From Rutidosis leptorrhynchoides (Eukaryota > Streptophyta > Magnoliopsida > Asterales > Asteraceae), in assembly GCF_046630445.1 (NCBI RefSeq), contig NC_092333.1, forward strand, positions 105,965,001 to 106,029,000: a stretch of DNA of 64,000 nucleotides, written 5' to 3'. The notes beneath the pieces are model-generated. The model was given only the letters and a program-made list of their open reading frames with translations. It was not told the DNA's origin and searched no databases. Shown piece by piece: positions 23,401 to 34,995 of the stretch; positions within the stretch are counted from its first letter, which is position 1, and each line of letters opens with the position of its first letter. Position numbers and translations under genes: made by a program.

Positions 23401-24910
23401 CTTTCAAATAACTAATGAGTTTTAGCTTTGAGTTACCCTTCTCTCCATAAATCATTACTGGCGTTTTATCCTTACGAGGAATGCGAATTGCCTTCTTAGC
23501 GCACACAACTTCAGCTCCTATTTTGGACATCCAGTCCATGCCGACTATTACATCAAAACTTCCTAATTCTACGGGTATCAAATCAATCTTAAATGTTTCT
23601 CCGGCTAAATTTATTTTACAATCACGGCAAATTTTATCGGCTTTAATTAGTTTACCATTAGCTAACTCAATCATGTACTTAGCATCTAGAGGTAATGATG
23701 AACAATTCAATTTAGCGTGAAAGTCTCTACACACGTAACTTCTATCAGCACCAGTATCAAATATAATAGATGCGGATAAGTTATTAATGGTAAACGTACC
23801 CGTAACAAGCTCCGGGTCTTCACATGCCTCTCTAGCATTAATAACAAATGCTCTCCCACGTGCAGGTCCGATATTCTTCTCTGGATTCGGGCACTGGCTC
23901 TTATAGTGACCTTGTTTTCCACACCCAAAACAAGTAATGGTAGCCAAAGCAGTTCTATTTGCATTGGTGGCAGGAGTCTTGGTACCATTTGTATTTGTAA
24001 CGAGAGCCCTACAATCTTCAGCAAGATGACCCTTTCGATTACATTTGTTGCATACCACATTACAGTAACCAGAGTGATGTTTGTGGCATCGGTTGCATAA
24101 AGGATTTTGTCCTTTATAACCAAAGCTTAAACCACTACCCGTACCTTGCGTGTTTTCTTGTTTCTTAAAAGATTGTTGTTGGTTACCTCGATCATAATTT
24201 CCATTCCACTTTCTTTTGTTACCTGATACCTTCACATCAGTATTGGATACTTTCTTATCCATGATGACCTGATCCATTAGCTCGTTTGCCATGGTTATAG
24301 CTTCATGAATTGTCTTAGGTTTCGATGCTGTAACATTTGCCTTGACCTTTTTGGGCAAACCATCTTTGTACATTTCAATCTTCCGTTCTTCGGTTGGAAC
24401 CAATTCAGGACATAGCAAAACTAATTCCATGAATCGCTGATTATAGTTGGTGATTTCAGTACCAATAACCTTCAGACTTCGTAACTCATCTTCCAACTTC
24501 CTAACCTCGTTCCTTGGACAATATTCGTTGATTAACATTGTTTTGAATTCTTCCCACGGAGTATCATAAGCTACATCTCCTCCTACAGCCTTCTCATAAT
24601 TTTTCCACCACGTGAGTGCACTATCTTGTAAAGTGCACGATGCATACTTGGTCATGTCCTTTTCAACACAACCACTGATTTTAAACACAGTCTCCATCTT
24701 TTCTATCCACCGGGTTAAACCGATCGGTCCTTCTGTTCCACTGAATGATGAGGGCTTGCAAGCTTGAAAAGTTTTGTAAGTGCACCCCACACGAGGATTT
24801 GGGTTAACTGCAGCACCTCTTGCAGCCTTGACCCATAACATTCTGTCGTTCACTCGCTGATTGATGAGTTCCTGGATTTCTTGTTCCGTCATTCGGTTCA
24901 ATCGCGCCAT
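20480..24910 (-). CDS. gag-pol: E5 Gag-Pol polyprotein, chromovirus
   Basis: An uninterrupted 1476-residue frame starting at ATG 24910. Gag occupies about residues 1-270. Three Cys-rich knuckles follow: an atypical one (272-283) and two CX2CX4HX4C knuckles (287-300, 327-340) that bind the RNA genome. The protease active site is D385-T-G. Reverse transcriptase spans about 560-770 with its catalytic F-I-D-D at 721-724. RNase H spans about 865-975 (D870, D932). Integrase has the HHCC zinc site (H1058, H1065, C1095, C1098) and catalytic D1128, D1189 and E1225, then a GPF motif at 1363-1365. The end (about 1421-1471) resembles a chromodomain, which in chromoviruses directs integration to marked chromatin. 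Every key residue I checked is present, so it is potentially active. Gag and Pol share one frame. An extra ORF lies upstream (25279-25767). Confidence 0.95.
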   Translation of the reverse strand: MARLNRMTEQEIQELINQRVNDRMLWVKAARGAAVNPNPRVGCTYKTFQACKPSSFSGTEGPIGLTRWIEKMETVFKISGCVEKDMTKYASCTLQDSALTWWKNYEKAVGGDVAYDTPWEEFKTMLINEYCPRNEVRKLEDELRSLKVIGTEITNYNQRFMELVLLCPELVPTEERKIEMYKDGLPKKVKANVTASKPKTIHEAITMANELMDQVIMDKKVSNTDVKVSGNKRKWNGNYDRGNQQQSFKKQENTQGTGSGLSFGYKGQNPLCNRCHKHHSGYCNVVCNKCNRKGHLAEDCRALVTNTNGTKTPATNANRTALATITCFGCGKQGHYKSQCPNPEKNIGPARGRAFVINAREACEDPELVTGTFTINNLSASIIFDTGADRSYVCRDFHAKLNCSSLPLDAKYMIELANGKLIKADKICRDCKINLAGETFKIDLIPVELGSFDVIVGMDWMSKIGAEVVCAKKAIRIPRKDKTPVMIYGEKGNSKLKLISYLKAQKCLKKGCYAILAHVNKVEKKEKEKCINDVPVARDFPEVFLEELSGLPPFRSVEFQIDLVPGAAPVARAPYRLAPSELKELQSQLKELLDRGFIQPSTSPWGAPILFVKKKDESFRMCIDYRELNKLTIKNRYPLPRIDDLFDQLQGSCVYSKIDLRSGYHQLRVKEEDIPKTAFRTRYGHYEFLVMPFGLTNAPAVFMDLMNRVCSPYLDKFVIVFIDDILIYSKSEQEHEQHLSLILELLRKEQLYAKFSKCAFWLKEVQFLGHVVSSKGIQVDPAKIEAIEKWETPKTAMQIRQFLGLAGYYRRFIQDFSRIAKPLTALTQKGKKYEWTSEQESAFQLLKKKLTTAPILSLPEGNDDFEIYCDASRQGFGCVLMQRKKVIAYASRQLKIHERNYTTHDLELGAVVFALKIWRHYLYGVKCTVFTDHKSLQHIFDQKQLNMRQRRWVELINDYDCEIRYHPGKANVVADALSRKEREPIRVRAMNIKIRMNLNSQIKEVQQEALNKENIRNEIMKKYEKQLVIREDGIRYFANRIWVPKLGGLRKLILNEAHKTRYSIHPGVGKMYQDLKTRYWWPNLKIDVATYVGECLTCSKVKAEHQKPSGLLQQPEIPEWKWDGITMDFITKLPKTAWGYDTIWVIVDRLTKSAHFLPIKETDRMEKLLRLYIKEVVSRHGIPISIISDRDSRFTSKFWQALQEALGTRLDMSTAYHPQTDGQSERTIQTLEDMLRACVIDFGNGWDKYLPLAEFSYNNSYHASIGAAPFEALYGRKCRSPICWNEVGDRQLTGPEIIHETTEKIVQIKERLKTARSRQKSYADVRRKPLEFQVGDMVMLKVSPWKGVIRFGKRGKLNPRYVGPFKIIERIGPVAYRLELPQQLAGVHNTFHVSNLKKCLAKEDLTIPLEEIHIDEKLQFVEEPIEIMDREVKQLKQSNIPIVKVRWNARRGPEFTWEREDQMKQKYPHLFLDDAK

Positions 24911-25278
24911 ATTCTTCTATAAGAATGAAAAGAAAATAATTATTCACATGGAATATTATAGATGTAGTGTATATTTACAGTACATTATAGCTTATTAATA
25001 ATATGAACCATGTATTATTATAAAAGCCTTTTCTTCTTATTAGCGTTTTATAATTATATCTAGGGTAGTACCTACCCGTTAATGTCCATACTTAATAGCT
25101 TAGTACAGAATCAATTACTACCATCTAAATAATACTTAACCATGGAAAATTATTGCATTTCACACTTCACTATTTTACATATGCTTATCTTACATCGAAC
25201 ATTAAGCAAACTACACTAATAATATTATACAAAACATTATATGATCCCATGGTTTAATACGACAGCGCATCGTTTGGT
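24911..25278 (-). other. E5 spacer with a second polypurine-tract copy
   Basis: Non-coding stretch between the upstream ORF and gag. At 25068-25082 it has the exact 14-mer TTAACGGGTAGGTA (minus strand) also found beside the 3' LTR. Here it sits in a small hairpin with arms GGGTAG and CTACCC. Confidence 0.75.
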
Positions 25279-25767
25279 CTATTTTCTAGGACGTTTAGGT
25301 TCAAAGAATCGCTTAACGCTTATCCTGGCTGTCTGCCTATATTTTGGCTGTGGGACTGAAGAACTGGATGCCGGGATAGAACGAATAGGAATAGCGGGAA
25401 TAGGGGTGGTAGTGTCTAGTGGAGTTGGTGCCACATCATCCTTATTAAACTCAGGATTTGAATTTTCTAATTCATTAGCCTTTCGTTTCTTTCCTAGTTC
25501 GAACTCTTCTTTTGTAATTTCCTGTATTTCTTCCTCGGGTTCACTTTCCTCCTCGGGTTCACTTTCCTCCTCGGGTTCACTTTCCTCCTCGGGTTCACTT
25601 TCCTCCTCGGGTTCACTTTCCGGGTTCTCTATAGTCGGTTCATCCGGAATTTGTGAGTCTTCCCCAAAGATATTATTTTCGTCATCGGATAGGTTAATGA
25701 CTGGAACACCATCTGAAGATTCTGGTTCGGAGTCGCTGAATGTGATAACAAGTTTTGAGCCCGACAT
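25279..25767 (-). CDS. E5 extra ORF upstream of gag, acidic with a basic tail
   Basis: A 162-residue intact frame (ATG at 25767) located in the 5' region between the primer site and gag, on the element's sense strand. The N-terminal half is acidic and Ser/Asp/Glu-rich. It contains about five tandem copies of a 6-residue SEPEEE unit from an 18-bp DNA repeat (about 25545-25620), then a Pro/Ser-rich stretch. It ends in a basic cluster (KRFFEPKRPRK) that could act as a nuclear localisation signal. I recognise no family. E6 has a decayed ORF in the same place with similar Ser/Asp richness, so this may be a conserved accessory protein of the lineage. Gag-Pol would be the second ORF on the same transcript, so leaky scanning, reinitiation or splicing would be needed. 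Confidence 0.65.
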   Translation of the reverse strand: MSGSKLVITFSDSEPESSDGVPVINLSDDENNIFGEDSQIPDEPTIENPESEPEEESEPEEESEPEEESEPEEESEPEEEIQEITKEEFELGKKRKANELENSNPEFNKDDVAPTPLDTTTPIPAIPIRSIPASSSSVPQPKYRQTARISVKRFFEPKRPRK

Positions 25768-25955
25768 CTATCACACAACAACTAACCCATTAGTACTACA
25801 TAATATTTACATATAAATTTTAACCAACAATGATAAGCAATGGTTTTTAAATCAGACCCGGTCAAAGTCCAGACTTACTAATGTATCCTAACGACTTATC
25901 AGTTAGACACACTAATGCAAACCTGGTTCGCTAAGACCACCGCTCTGATACCACA
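25768..25955 (-). other. E5 5' leader
   Basis: Short leader between the LTR and the extra ORF. No feature other than the primer site at its LTR end. Confidence 0.6.
25942..25953 (-). other. E5 primer binding site, initiator-Met type
   Basis: TGGTATCAGAGC on the minus strand, 2 nt from the 5' LTR. This is the classic plant initiator tRNA-Met primer site. Confidence 0.95.
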
Positions 25956-28867
25956 TGTCATAACCCGTCCTTAACCGTAAGAACGTGTTAGATAACGTAT
26001 GATTTCATTGCGAGGTATTGACCTCTATATGCGACATTTTTAAAAGAAAAACTGCATATATTATACATTACAAACCATGATTCTTATTTTTGATACAAGC
26101 TTTGGACGAAATAAAGATGATTATCGTTTAGCGATAATCTTCGACTTACAAACTTTACAAATGATGATAACAACACGATTTCTAGCATATTTTACAACAC
26201 AAGTTCTTGGATATGCAGTCTTATTTTTGACACAAATATGCGTACGCAAGATCCTGCTCAAATTCAACATAATGCAGCGGAAGCTTTTAGAAATCACCTG
26301 AGAATAGACATGTTTTAAAAGGTCAACATAAAGTTGGTGAGATATAGGTTTAGTGCCGGCAGCAATATATATATAGACCACAAGATTTCGTATATAAACA
26401 TTTTAATAAAAATATTCTAAGTGGTTGAGCACTTGGTAACCATACTTAACATTTAATCACGTCGCATATTCCCTTTATTATGAAATCTTACTACACCGTA
26501 CCAAGTGTAGTCACGAAACGAAGTACTGTGCAACCGTTGAATACTGGTCGTCCAGTCCGGTTGGGGTTGTCAGGCCCGATAGATCTATCAACAGGATTCA
26601 CGTTTACAATACCGCTGTAAATATTAGTTACCAAGCTACAGGGAAGTATGCCAGTGGTACAACTCAACGTAGAATATATTTTTCAGTTACTTGTGTCCAT
26701 ATTGTAAAACATAAAATACATGTATTCTCATCCCGAAATATTTAGAGTTTAAAAGTGGGACTATATACTCACTTTCGTCTTGAAGATATATATATATATA
26801 ATTTGACTTGGTCTCCGGTTGATATCACGAACCTATCCATATATAATATATCAATACCTTTTCTTTTTAAACAAACGTCACATATATATACTTGTTATAC
26901 TTTTAATACTTTGAATAATTCCTTAGTCCGTAGTTAGCAGTTCGTTGTTAGTAATTCAATTTTAATGGTTCATTTTTAGATGTTTACTATACCCGCAATG
27001 AAATAAATAAAACCCCCAACGAAATAAATAAAACCCCATCGTATATGTATTGGTCGAGATTAATCTTGACCCACGGTACCGGTGTTGTCAAATGACGTGT
27101 TGCGTACATAAAGTACCGGTGTTGTCAAATGACGTGTTGCGTACAATCATGGGATCTTATGATTAATCTTCTCGTGTTGTTTACGGGTGATCCTGAACCA
27201 TATAAAATTGAATTATATAAAATATCATATTATCTTAGAAAGATGTGATTTTATTTAATTTTTCCCAATTAATCCCGAAGTTAAACAAGTCTTGGATAAC
27301 CAATTTTGTTTCGGTCATAGTTTCTTCGTTACAAATCCGTTTTCGTTGATTCAACTTGCCATCTCCTTGGATAGAGTCCCTCTTTAAGACTATGAACTGA
27401 AAATACCTTGGTTTGTATTCAAAATCACACGGCATAGGTGAAACTTTAGTGAAACTTATGAAGTTAAACATTTTCCTTTATGTAAACAACCTTAAATGAT
27501 TATTTTTCTAAAAATACTTATACTTTGAATTAAATCATGGAATTTTTATGTGTTATCATATCCATAGTAAAAATCATTTTTCCAGAACATAAACCTCCAA
27601 TTCAAAGTTTAAGATAGTTTTTAATTATCCAACCCAAAACAGTCCCCGGTGGCACTCCGACGTCGTAAAAACAGTTTTTAAGATAATCTTCGAAAAACCA
27701 AGTTATACCTTGTTAAATTAGCATATATTTAAGTTATATTACAGGTCTTGGAGTATTTTAAAAGTTAAGTTAGAAGGATCTATTTAGTTTGCAAACAAGT
27801 TTGAAAACATTCAAACTATGTTCTTATTGTTAAAATTTTATACCACAAAATAAGATAGCTATATATATATGAATCGAATAAGGTTATGAACATAGATTCT
27901 ACCTCAAATTCCTTGGACAAGGTTGATGTAAAATAGGAGTAAGAACCTAGAACCAAAAGGGTGATGGAAGTGGATGAAAGATTGGAAGTAAGTTGGTGTT
28001 CTTGGAAGGTTTTCTTGAAGTATTTTTGTAAGGGTTTTCTTATGATGATTAAGTGATGTTTTGAAGCTAAAAACTTATGAGGACCTTGAAGAACACTTTA
28101 AGGTTGAAGATAAGAGAGTTTAGAAGATCATTTAACTTGAAAGAAAATTGTTATGAAAGTGTGCATATGTGTATATAGGCGTATATATGTATATGTATAT
28201 ATAGACTTTATTTTTTTGATTTTTAGCTCAAAAGTCCTCATATATGATCCCACATGTATTGACTAATCAAAGGCTGCTAAGATCATATAATTGAAGTCTA
28301 ATAATTGGTATTTTTCAATAGTAAAACTTCTAGAAACTGCGTATTTATACGGGTACATATACTCTAAGTATACGTATAGAAATCTTGTGAAAACGGAACG
28401 AGGATTCAAATATAGCTATCTTTTGTGAATATACTTATATGGTTTTATGTATTTAAGTCCTTAAAAGTGATTAAATACATTACTTATACGATATATGTAT
28501 AAACATTATAGGTCATAAGTATTTATGTCAAATAACGTTACGTATGGTTATCGTTTTGAAAACTTAGGTTAGTAGTTTCAAAATATACTTGTAACTTATT
28601 GTTATTAATACAAAATGAGGTATTAAAACATTCTTAGATCATGTTAAATATGTATATATACATATATATATACACAAACGTATAATTATCATATGTTATA
28701 TAGTTCGTGATATCATCGGTCAAACTAGACGGTCAAACGTTGTGTAAAACTCTTTTCGAAGGCATAAGTCTCAACAATTTGGATTGCTTATCATGTTGGT
28801 AAGGTTTAATTTATGTAAATATTAATCTTATAAGTATAGAACGATCGAAAAAGTGCGGGTCATTACA
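25956..28867 (-). repeat. E5 5' LTR
   Basis: 2912 bp, TG...CA ends intact (TGTCATAACCC and CGGGTCATTACA on the plus strand). It abuts E3 gag at 28868. Confidence 0.95.
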
Positions 28868-29311
28868 GGAATTTAGTAGCCATCTCCGTCCATGACGTGA
28901 TGGAATCTTTTCCAGTCCTTCGAACCAGGTCTGAGCATGATGAGTGGGAGAATAGGGAAACAAGTATAGCCAAACTATATCTTGTCCTATCCCTGGCTAT
29001 TTGTAGGAGTTCGAAAGAGATATGAATTTATCAAGGTGAGAATTAGGATCGTCATTCGGTAATCCATGAAACTGACAGCTATTCTGGATGAGCTGGATGA
29101 TGTGATGTTTTAACTCGAACGAGTGTCCTTGAATCTCTGGAAATCTGACCGGTCCTCCTCGACCTTCAATTGAGGGTTTGGTATTTTCTGCTAAAGTAAC
29201 GTGTAACGCCATTCGATTTCTGATTCATGCTTCCTTGCATGCTTTAAAGATTATTGCGTCTGGATCAAGTACGAATAATAACGGCCCTGGTCTAGATCGG
29301 GTTTGGGTCAT
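28868..29311 (-). pseudogene. gag: E3 gag, N-terminal segment
   Basis: The probable start is ATG 29311. An in-frame TGA follows after 28 codons, then the frame continues as MALHVTLAEN with the gag-typical LPNDDPNSHLDKFISL. A stop and frameshifts follow, after which a FPYSPTHHAQTWFEGL block and a shifted ITSWTEMATKF block are recognisable as gag of Athila/Tat elements. The sequence then ends at the E5 LTR. Gag would have formed the capsid of the particle. Confidence 0.75.
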
Positions 29312-29361
29312 ACACCAGGAATGCCTTTTTGTTTTTAATTTTAAGCAGATAAACTAAATTT

Positions 29362-29455
29362 CTAAAGTAGTCTAAGGTAAGGTAAGCTAATCTAAGGTAG
29401 TCTTAATCTAAGGTAGTCTAATCTAAAGTAGTCTAATTTAACTATCTATCCTAAG
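29362..29455 (-). repeat. Short tandem repeat in the E3 leader
   Basis: About seven imperfect copies of a TCTAAGGTAG-like 10-15 bp unit between the primer site and gag. Confidence 0.65.
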
Positions 29456-29698
29456 GTTGAATATGTTTTTAGTTCTGGCTACTGATTCCTTGGTATTTCG
29501 ATAAAAGAGCTTCGCATGAACTATTCAACAAACCAAGTGGCCAGGCCGACTACGGAGAGGCAGGATCCTTTTGGTCCCAATATAATTGGAGACTCTTCGG
29601 AAAATCCAACAACCAAGTCCGTGTATAATTGTCTTTCTTAGACACCACTAAATGCTTGTGAATAAGTTTGATAGAGAGCAGTATTGTCTGGTACCAGT

Positions 29699-29716
29699 TC
29701 CCCGACAGCTGCGCCA
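29699..29716 (-). other. E3 primer binding site, degenerate tRNA-Asp type
   Basis: TGGCGCAGCTGTCGGGGA on the minus strand, 17 nt from the LTR, with about three mismatches to the tRNA-Asp 3' end complement. The E2 and E7 primer sites are closer matches. Confidence 0.65.
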
Positions 29717-29733
29717 AAAACTAGTTTCCCTCT

Positions 29734-31745
29734 TGATATGGCTGACACAGACGGTTTTATTTGTGCGGTGTCGTTAGGTCGCAACACATCAGAATCAACC
29801 ACCAAGAGGGGGTACTGTTTTAAATTTATATATAGCGGGGCTTAAATCGTACTACTCCTTAGTATGAGTAAGGGAAGTATGACCTAGAGTCGTATTTTTG
29901 AGATATCAGTAGAATCGAACCTATATTTAAGCCTAAGATAGTTATGAAGGAGTAGTGGTTACTTAATTTTTGGGATTTTCTAATTTATAAGACAGATAAA
30001 GTAAATGCGATAAATTTTTTAATTCATATAAGGTTAAAGTAAGTGCATACTATGATTTCATCAGTTACTTTGCCGAGATTATGGAATGCTGGCTCATGAA
30101 TAGGCAGAGGCCTTGCATTCATTACACTGGTCCTAAACACCCATGTCATAAGACATGTCACTAGGTAGTACGCTAGGCTTGAAGATTCTGAATAGACAGC
30201 AACGTCCCTTACCCCTGACGCCCGTGCAGTCTGACTACAGTCATACATGTTCAGACGGCTCATCCAATTGAGCGACTCGGTTGGGTGACGTATTAACATT
30301 CCACAAAGGTCTAAACTTTCTTAAGCATAATAGAATACATGGTTTACCATATCCGAGAGATGTGATGTGTTTCAATGCTTTCGTTAATGATTGGTTTTAA
30401 AAGATAGTTAGGCCCTTAAAAAGAGTTCAACCATAAAGAACATCATGGCCAAGTCAAGCTGACTTCCATGAACACGTTCGGTTATCCTAACGGTCCAATC
30501 CTTTATGTGTCTAAACAAACAGTTCCTTAATTAACTAAGAATCCCTCAAGCGAGGTGCAATGCTTGAGACCGCGTTATGGTAAAGTGTACTAATCAACAC
30601 TGACCAGATTCCATGGCCTTACTTAGCATAGGTATAGCTTACAACAACCGCTGTGCTTCAGCGTGCACGTACGAAGTTTATATGCTTGGTGACTACACTA
30701 GCATGGTCTAGGACCGACAATGTACTAAGGGTCTAGTCAGATGTTTCATTATGAAAGAGTCCTCAGTCGGAATCCAAAGCTTTATAGACTTACTACAACC
30801 GGTGTGCCTCAGTCGATCTTACATTGTATCCGATAGACTTCTCTTACCAATGGGTGACACAAATAGTGTACTCTGAATCGGGGTTCGCGAATTCCCAATA
30901 ACAGAGCCAATAACTACGTTCTATTAGTTGGAAAAGCGATTGAGTGTAAAGCATAATCAAAAAGCATTTCAACGACATACACAAACCATAACATTATTTC
31001 GGCATTATAACTGCTTACATCATAGCATACACTAAAGATAACTACTCGCTAATCATGGCAACAATATCACAGAACATAATGATAGAAGACATTATATAAA
31101 GATAAAGGATAGAAGTACCAGTAGATTAAACGAGTTCCGAATACAAAAGTGACTACTTTAAGACTCCAGACCGCTCCTAATACAATCTTCGGCGTTCTTC
31201 TTCGGGTACTAGGTTTTCTGCACGGAGTCGAAAACCTTGAAAGTATAACTAATATTGTACAAGTGAGAGAAAGAAGTGAATTGAAGTCTGTCTTGGAATG
31301 AATGACAAAGACCCTTTAAATAAACTAAGTTTTTCCCTGCAAACGGCCGACAGGCCATTTGGCAGGCCGTTTATAGGGGCCGTTTGGCAGGCCGTTTGCA
31401 GGGGCCGTTTTCCAAGCCAAGCCGTTTGCAAGGACCGTTTGCCCTGGCCGTTTGGCAGGCCATTTGTGAGCCAGGAAAGCCGTTTGGCAGGCTGTTTGGT
31501 AGGCCATTTGGCTTGCCTGGTCAGCTGGATTCCCTGGATCGTAACTTGATTTCTTGTCTTTCACCGTTTTCGCTCTAGAATCTTCGTTTTAGCTCCGATA
31601 ATCTTGATTCTTTTTGCACCGTCTTTGTAATTACCTGTACTTCAATTCTAACCGATGAAGTGGGTATTTTGCCGACAAATTTCGAATCTTTCTTGTTTTT
31701 GGGCCTTAATACCAGGGTGAAAACGTGAATTTTTAGCCGATATCA
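29734..31745 (-). repeat. E3 5' LTR
   Basis: 2012 bp. It differs from the left copy by scattered substitutions, about 49 extra bp near 30300 and a longer GC-rich array (about 31345-31525). Confidence 0.9.
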
Positions 31746-31750
31746 TAGGG

Positions 31751-31969
31751 GTTCACCCTTACGGAAGTTACTTTTCGCATTTTATATTATTATTTTCTTT
31801 TGGAAAACCGCTTGTGTGTATTTTGTGATTGAAGGATAGGTACCTTTGGTGCATGAGAACAAGGTCTCACAAGGATCAAGAATTCACACAACCATTTTCC
31901 GATCCGAAAAGACACGTGCACGGGGTATTAAGAAAGAATTTCGAAGCTTTGTCATTTTGTTTATAAGAG
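31751..31969 (+). other. E2 leader, downstream part
   Basis: Continues the E2 leader interrupted by E3 (6825-6884 is the upstream part). Non-coding up to the gag ATG. Confidence 0.6.
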
Positions 31970-33928
31970 ATGGATCCAAACGGCAATCCGATTCACGATG
32001 AAGAGGGCAATCCTAATGGTCCTCTGGTTAATCAAGAATTATTGAATGATCCAAACGACACACCAATGTGGAACGCTAGTTTGGTTGCACCAACAATGAT
32101 AGCACCGGCTATTACAAATCCACCAATTGAAGCAGATAATTGGAAGATCGAGGGTAACTTTTTCACGTTGATCAAGGATACATACTTTCATGGGTTGATA
32201 GATGAAAATCCATTCGAACATATTCAACACTTTAATGATCTTTGTGATATTTACAAAACCAAAAACGTCACCGACGATGCTTTTAAGCTAAGGGCATTCC
32301 CCTTCACACTTCAAGGAGATGCAAAAGCTTGGATGCGAAGTTTACCATCCGATTGCATAAGGTATTTTCTAGAATTAACAAACGAGTTTATCAATCATTT
32401 CTTTCCACCGTCAAAAGTAGAGCGGCTTAGAATGGAGATTAATGGGTTCACACAACGGGGTGATGAGAGTTTGTATGATGCATGCGTACTATTCAAGAAG
32501 CTACTAAGAGCTTGCCCACTGAATGGTTTGACGAAGAAGGAGTATATCAACACATTTTATTGAGGTTGTAATATGTTAATGAAGCGATATCTTGATTCTT
32601 CATCCGGAGGGGTATTTATGTATAAATCACCAAATGCGGCCAAAATTATGCTAGAAGATATCTCGGTCAACACATATGAATGGGCACCTTCACCCCGAGA
32701 TTTAGCAAGGACGAATGTAGCACAAGTCGAGAGTGAAAATGGGCAACTGACACTTGCAAGCTTGAACAATCAATTTCAAACATTCGGGAAAGAATTGAAG
32801 AAGATTCAACAAACGGTAGTTGTAATGCCAGTAGGTTGTCAACGATACGAGGGTCCATATCTCACAAAGAATTGTCCTCAAATTACTCAATGCAATCATG
32901 TTGATCTAGATGATATTTCCATGAATTCGGATGCTCATGTGAACTACGTGAGTAATCAAAACTACCAACGGGGAGGAACATTTAACCAAAGCTACTACAA
33001 TCCTAATCAAAAACAAGTATCATTCACCAACCAAACCAATACACCACCCGAATTCACAAACCAAAACCGGAATCAAGGTTACAAAAACTATAACCAAAAC
33101 CGAAACAACAACTTCCAATACCAAAACCAACAACCTTACAACAACTAACCTTACAACAATCAGGCAAATTCAAATTATCAAAACAACCAAGGTTATAGTC
33201 AATCACAAAATAACCAAGGTTACAATCAACAACCTCAACAAAACAATCAACAATCCCAACCTTCGAAGAGCTTAGAAGAAATCATGCAAAACTACATCAA
33301 GAAGGTAGAATCAACCGAAGCTTTTCTAATGAAAGAAAATGAGCTCTTGAAGTAACAACTCCGAAACCAACAAGCTTCATTCCAAAACCTTGAGAGCACT
33401 GTTGGAAGAATTTCAAATTAAGTTGCCGAAAGACCACAAGGAACTTTACCTTCAAACACTCAAGTCTTCCCGAATAATTACAACAACAACCGGAACAACC
33501 AACAAAACCACCAAAATAACACGAGAGTTATTCCTATCGAGAGCAATACTACTAATCCAATCCAAAATCAAATGAGTTCATCAAATCCCACCAATACTTA
33601 TGTTCAAGTGAACTCGATTGATTCAACCGAAGAAGATCAATTCGAATATCCTCAAGCTTTCAAGTTCGACATTGAAGGAGACAAGTTTGATTTTGATGAA
33701 GCGTTAGAAATTGATACTATCGACTATGGGGTATTCAAGTTTGTGAAAGATTTGGACGATGCAACATTCATTCCCTACCAAGTTAAAAGTGTAATGTCCA
33801 TGGAGACTACCGAGTCGACATGCAAGGAGTTAAAGGGTGATTTTAAACAAATTCAATTGGGAAAGGTTGATAAAGAGGAAAAGGTCGAATCTTTATTGAA
33901 TACGAAGGCGCAAAAGGACAAGGTCTAG
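31970..33928 (+). pseudogene. gag: E2 gag
   Basis: One reading frame of about 650 codons from ATG 31970, broken by in-frame stops at 32561 (TGA), 33146, 33353 and 33419 (TAA), and ending in TAG near 33926. The N-terminal part has the retrotransposon gag core (FPFTLQGDAKAWMRSLPS, then FFPPSKVERLRMEINGF). The nucleic-acid-binding knuckle near 32830 is disabled: the usual CX2CX3HX4C has lost its second Cys and its His, both to Tyr. A long Asn/Gln-rich tract follows, then a QASFQNLESTVGRIS coiled segment. Three of the stops sit where CAA codons would fit, consistent with C-to-T decay of methylated DNA (inference). Confidence 0.85.
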
Positions 33929-34008
33929 GTTTCTACCACATCAACTAAGGAGAAAAATAGACACCGGTCTCACATCTTCAATCACTACATCATACACATC
34001 TAAATGAT

Positions 34009-34995
34009 GTGGATCGTAAGTCAACTTTATCCAACAACGAAAATATTTATGTTAAACTCCCCTTGGCGGAGGTGCTTGAGAATATGCCCAACTATGGGAA
34101 ATTTTTGAAGACACTCATGGCCAAAAAGGGAGATGTTGAGCAAGAGTCCACATCTTTCTTGAAAAAGGAGTGTGATGGAATTTTAAAGAAATGTAACCTA
34201 CCAGCAAAAATGGGTGATCTCGAACCTTTCCTTATCCCGTGAAATGTAAATGGTTCGGAGATGCTCACATCTTTAGCCGATTCGGGAGCAAGTATCAACT
34301 TCATGCCCTATTCCGTTTATAAAAGGCTAGGCCTAGGCGATCTTTCGCCCACTACAATGGGAGTCAAATTAATTGATCAATTAATTAACTCTATTATTGG
34401 GATCGCCGAAGACTTAATTGTTAAGGTGGGGGACATGGAATTTCCCATTGACTTTGTTATTGTTGATATAAAGGAAGACCCAGTTGTACCCCTTGTTTTG
34501 GGAAGGCCATTTTTGGCAACCGCGGGCTCTTTCTTTGACTTTAGGACCGGGAAATTGACTCTTCGAGATAAAGGGAAATGCATGAGCATAAAAACCAAAC
34601 GTGTTAAAACACCATCAGTGCTATTGAACACACCACAAGTTGTTGCTAGTATGCAATGCATTGCAAGCACAAGGCAAGTAGGTTCACCAATTAAAGGTAG
34701 TGGGGGATTAACCAAGGGAATTCAAGGTAAAGCCAAAAATCAAAATGATGTTGTTGAAAAGTCTATGCGAAAGTTATTTGGGCGGGTGCATCGGGCTTCA
34801 TCCAAAAAGGATGAACACTTGAGAAAACGCCTAGTGTCAAATTTGTCAAAACATGAGAAAGTCAAACTTAAGAAGTTAATCAATGAAACTAAGGTAATGA
34901 ATGATTGGCTAATGTCAATGTTAAGTGGTGGTGGTAATGAAAATGTTTCCTTTAGTTCAAAGGGAAGGGAGGTTTACCACCCCGGGATTAGTTGA
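34009..34995 (+). pseudogene. pro: E2 aspartic protease
   Basis: A frame shifted relative to gag: 34009-34242 (LPLAEVLENMPNYGKFLK block) then, after one TGA at 34240, 34243-34995. The retropepsin active site DSGAS lies near 34282, with the following MPYSVYKRLGLGDLSP and the LVLGRPFLATAGSFFD second half. All are typical of Athila/Tat proteases. The frame ends naturally at TGA 34993 with no reverse transcriptase after it. The enzyme would process Gag in the particle. The protease domain itself is intact, but its connection to Gag is lost. Confidence 0.85.

Larger units (their letters stand above)
17537..28867 (-). mobile_element. E5: full-length chromovirus (Tekay-like), young
   Basis: The LTRs 17537-20432 and 25956-28867 are nearly identical: by eye about 15-20 substitutions and a 9-bp indel over 2.9 kb. 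The initiator-Met primer site lies 2 nt from the right LTR and the polypurine tract beside the left LTR, giving minus polarity. The polyprotein is intact and ends in a chromodomain-like segment. The left LTR lacks its last 5 bases (TGTCA on the plus strand) and no target duplication can be matched, which fits a deletion at the left junction after insertion into E3 gag. Confidence 0.92.
6885..31745 (-). mobile_element. E3: non-autonomous Athila/Tat-type element in E2 leader
   Basis: LTRs at 6885-8782 and 29734-31745 (termini TGATAT and ATATCA) are flanked by the perfect duplication TAGGG (6880-6884, 31746-31750). The primer site beside the right LTR and the purine tract beside the left LTR give minus polarity. 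Net length without E4 and E5 is about 9.1 kb. Contents in transcription order: leader, gag, protease, a long unrecognised coding region, a non-coding 3' region. No reverse transcriptase or integrase is seen. The LTRs differ by several indels, including about 49 bp near 30300, so this insertion is older than E5. Confidence 0.88.

Noticed and set aside
25241..25816. Plus-strand frame of 191 codons, Ser/Gly-rich
   Set aside because: It is antisense to the acidic E5 ORF. Its repeats are the complement of the SEPEEE repeats, and the element is transcribed from the minus strand.
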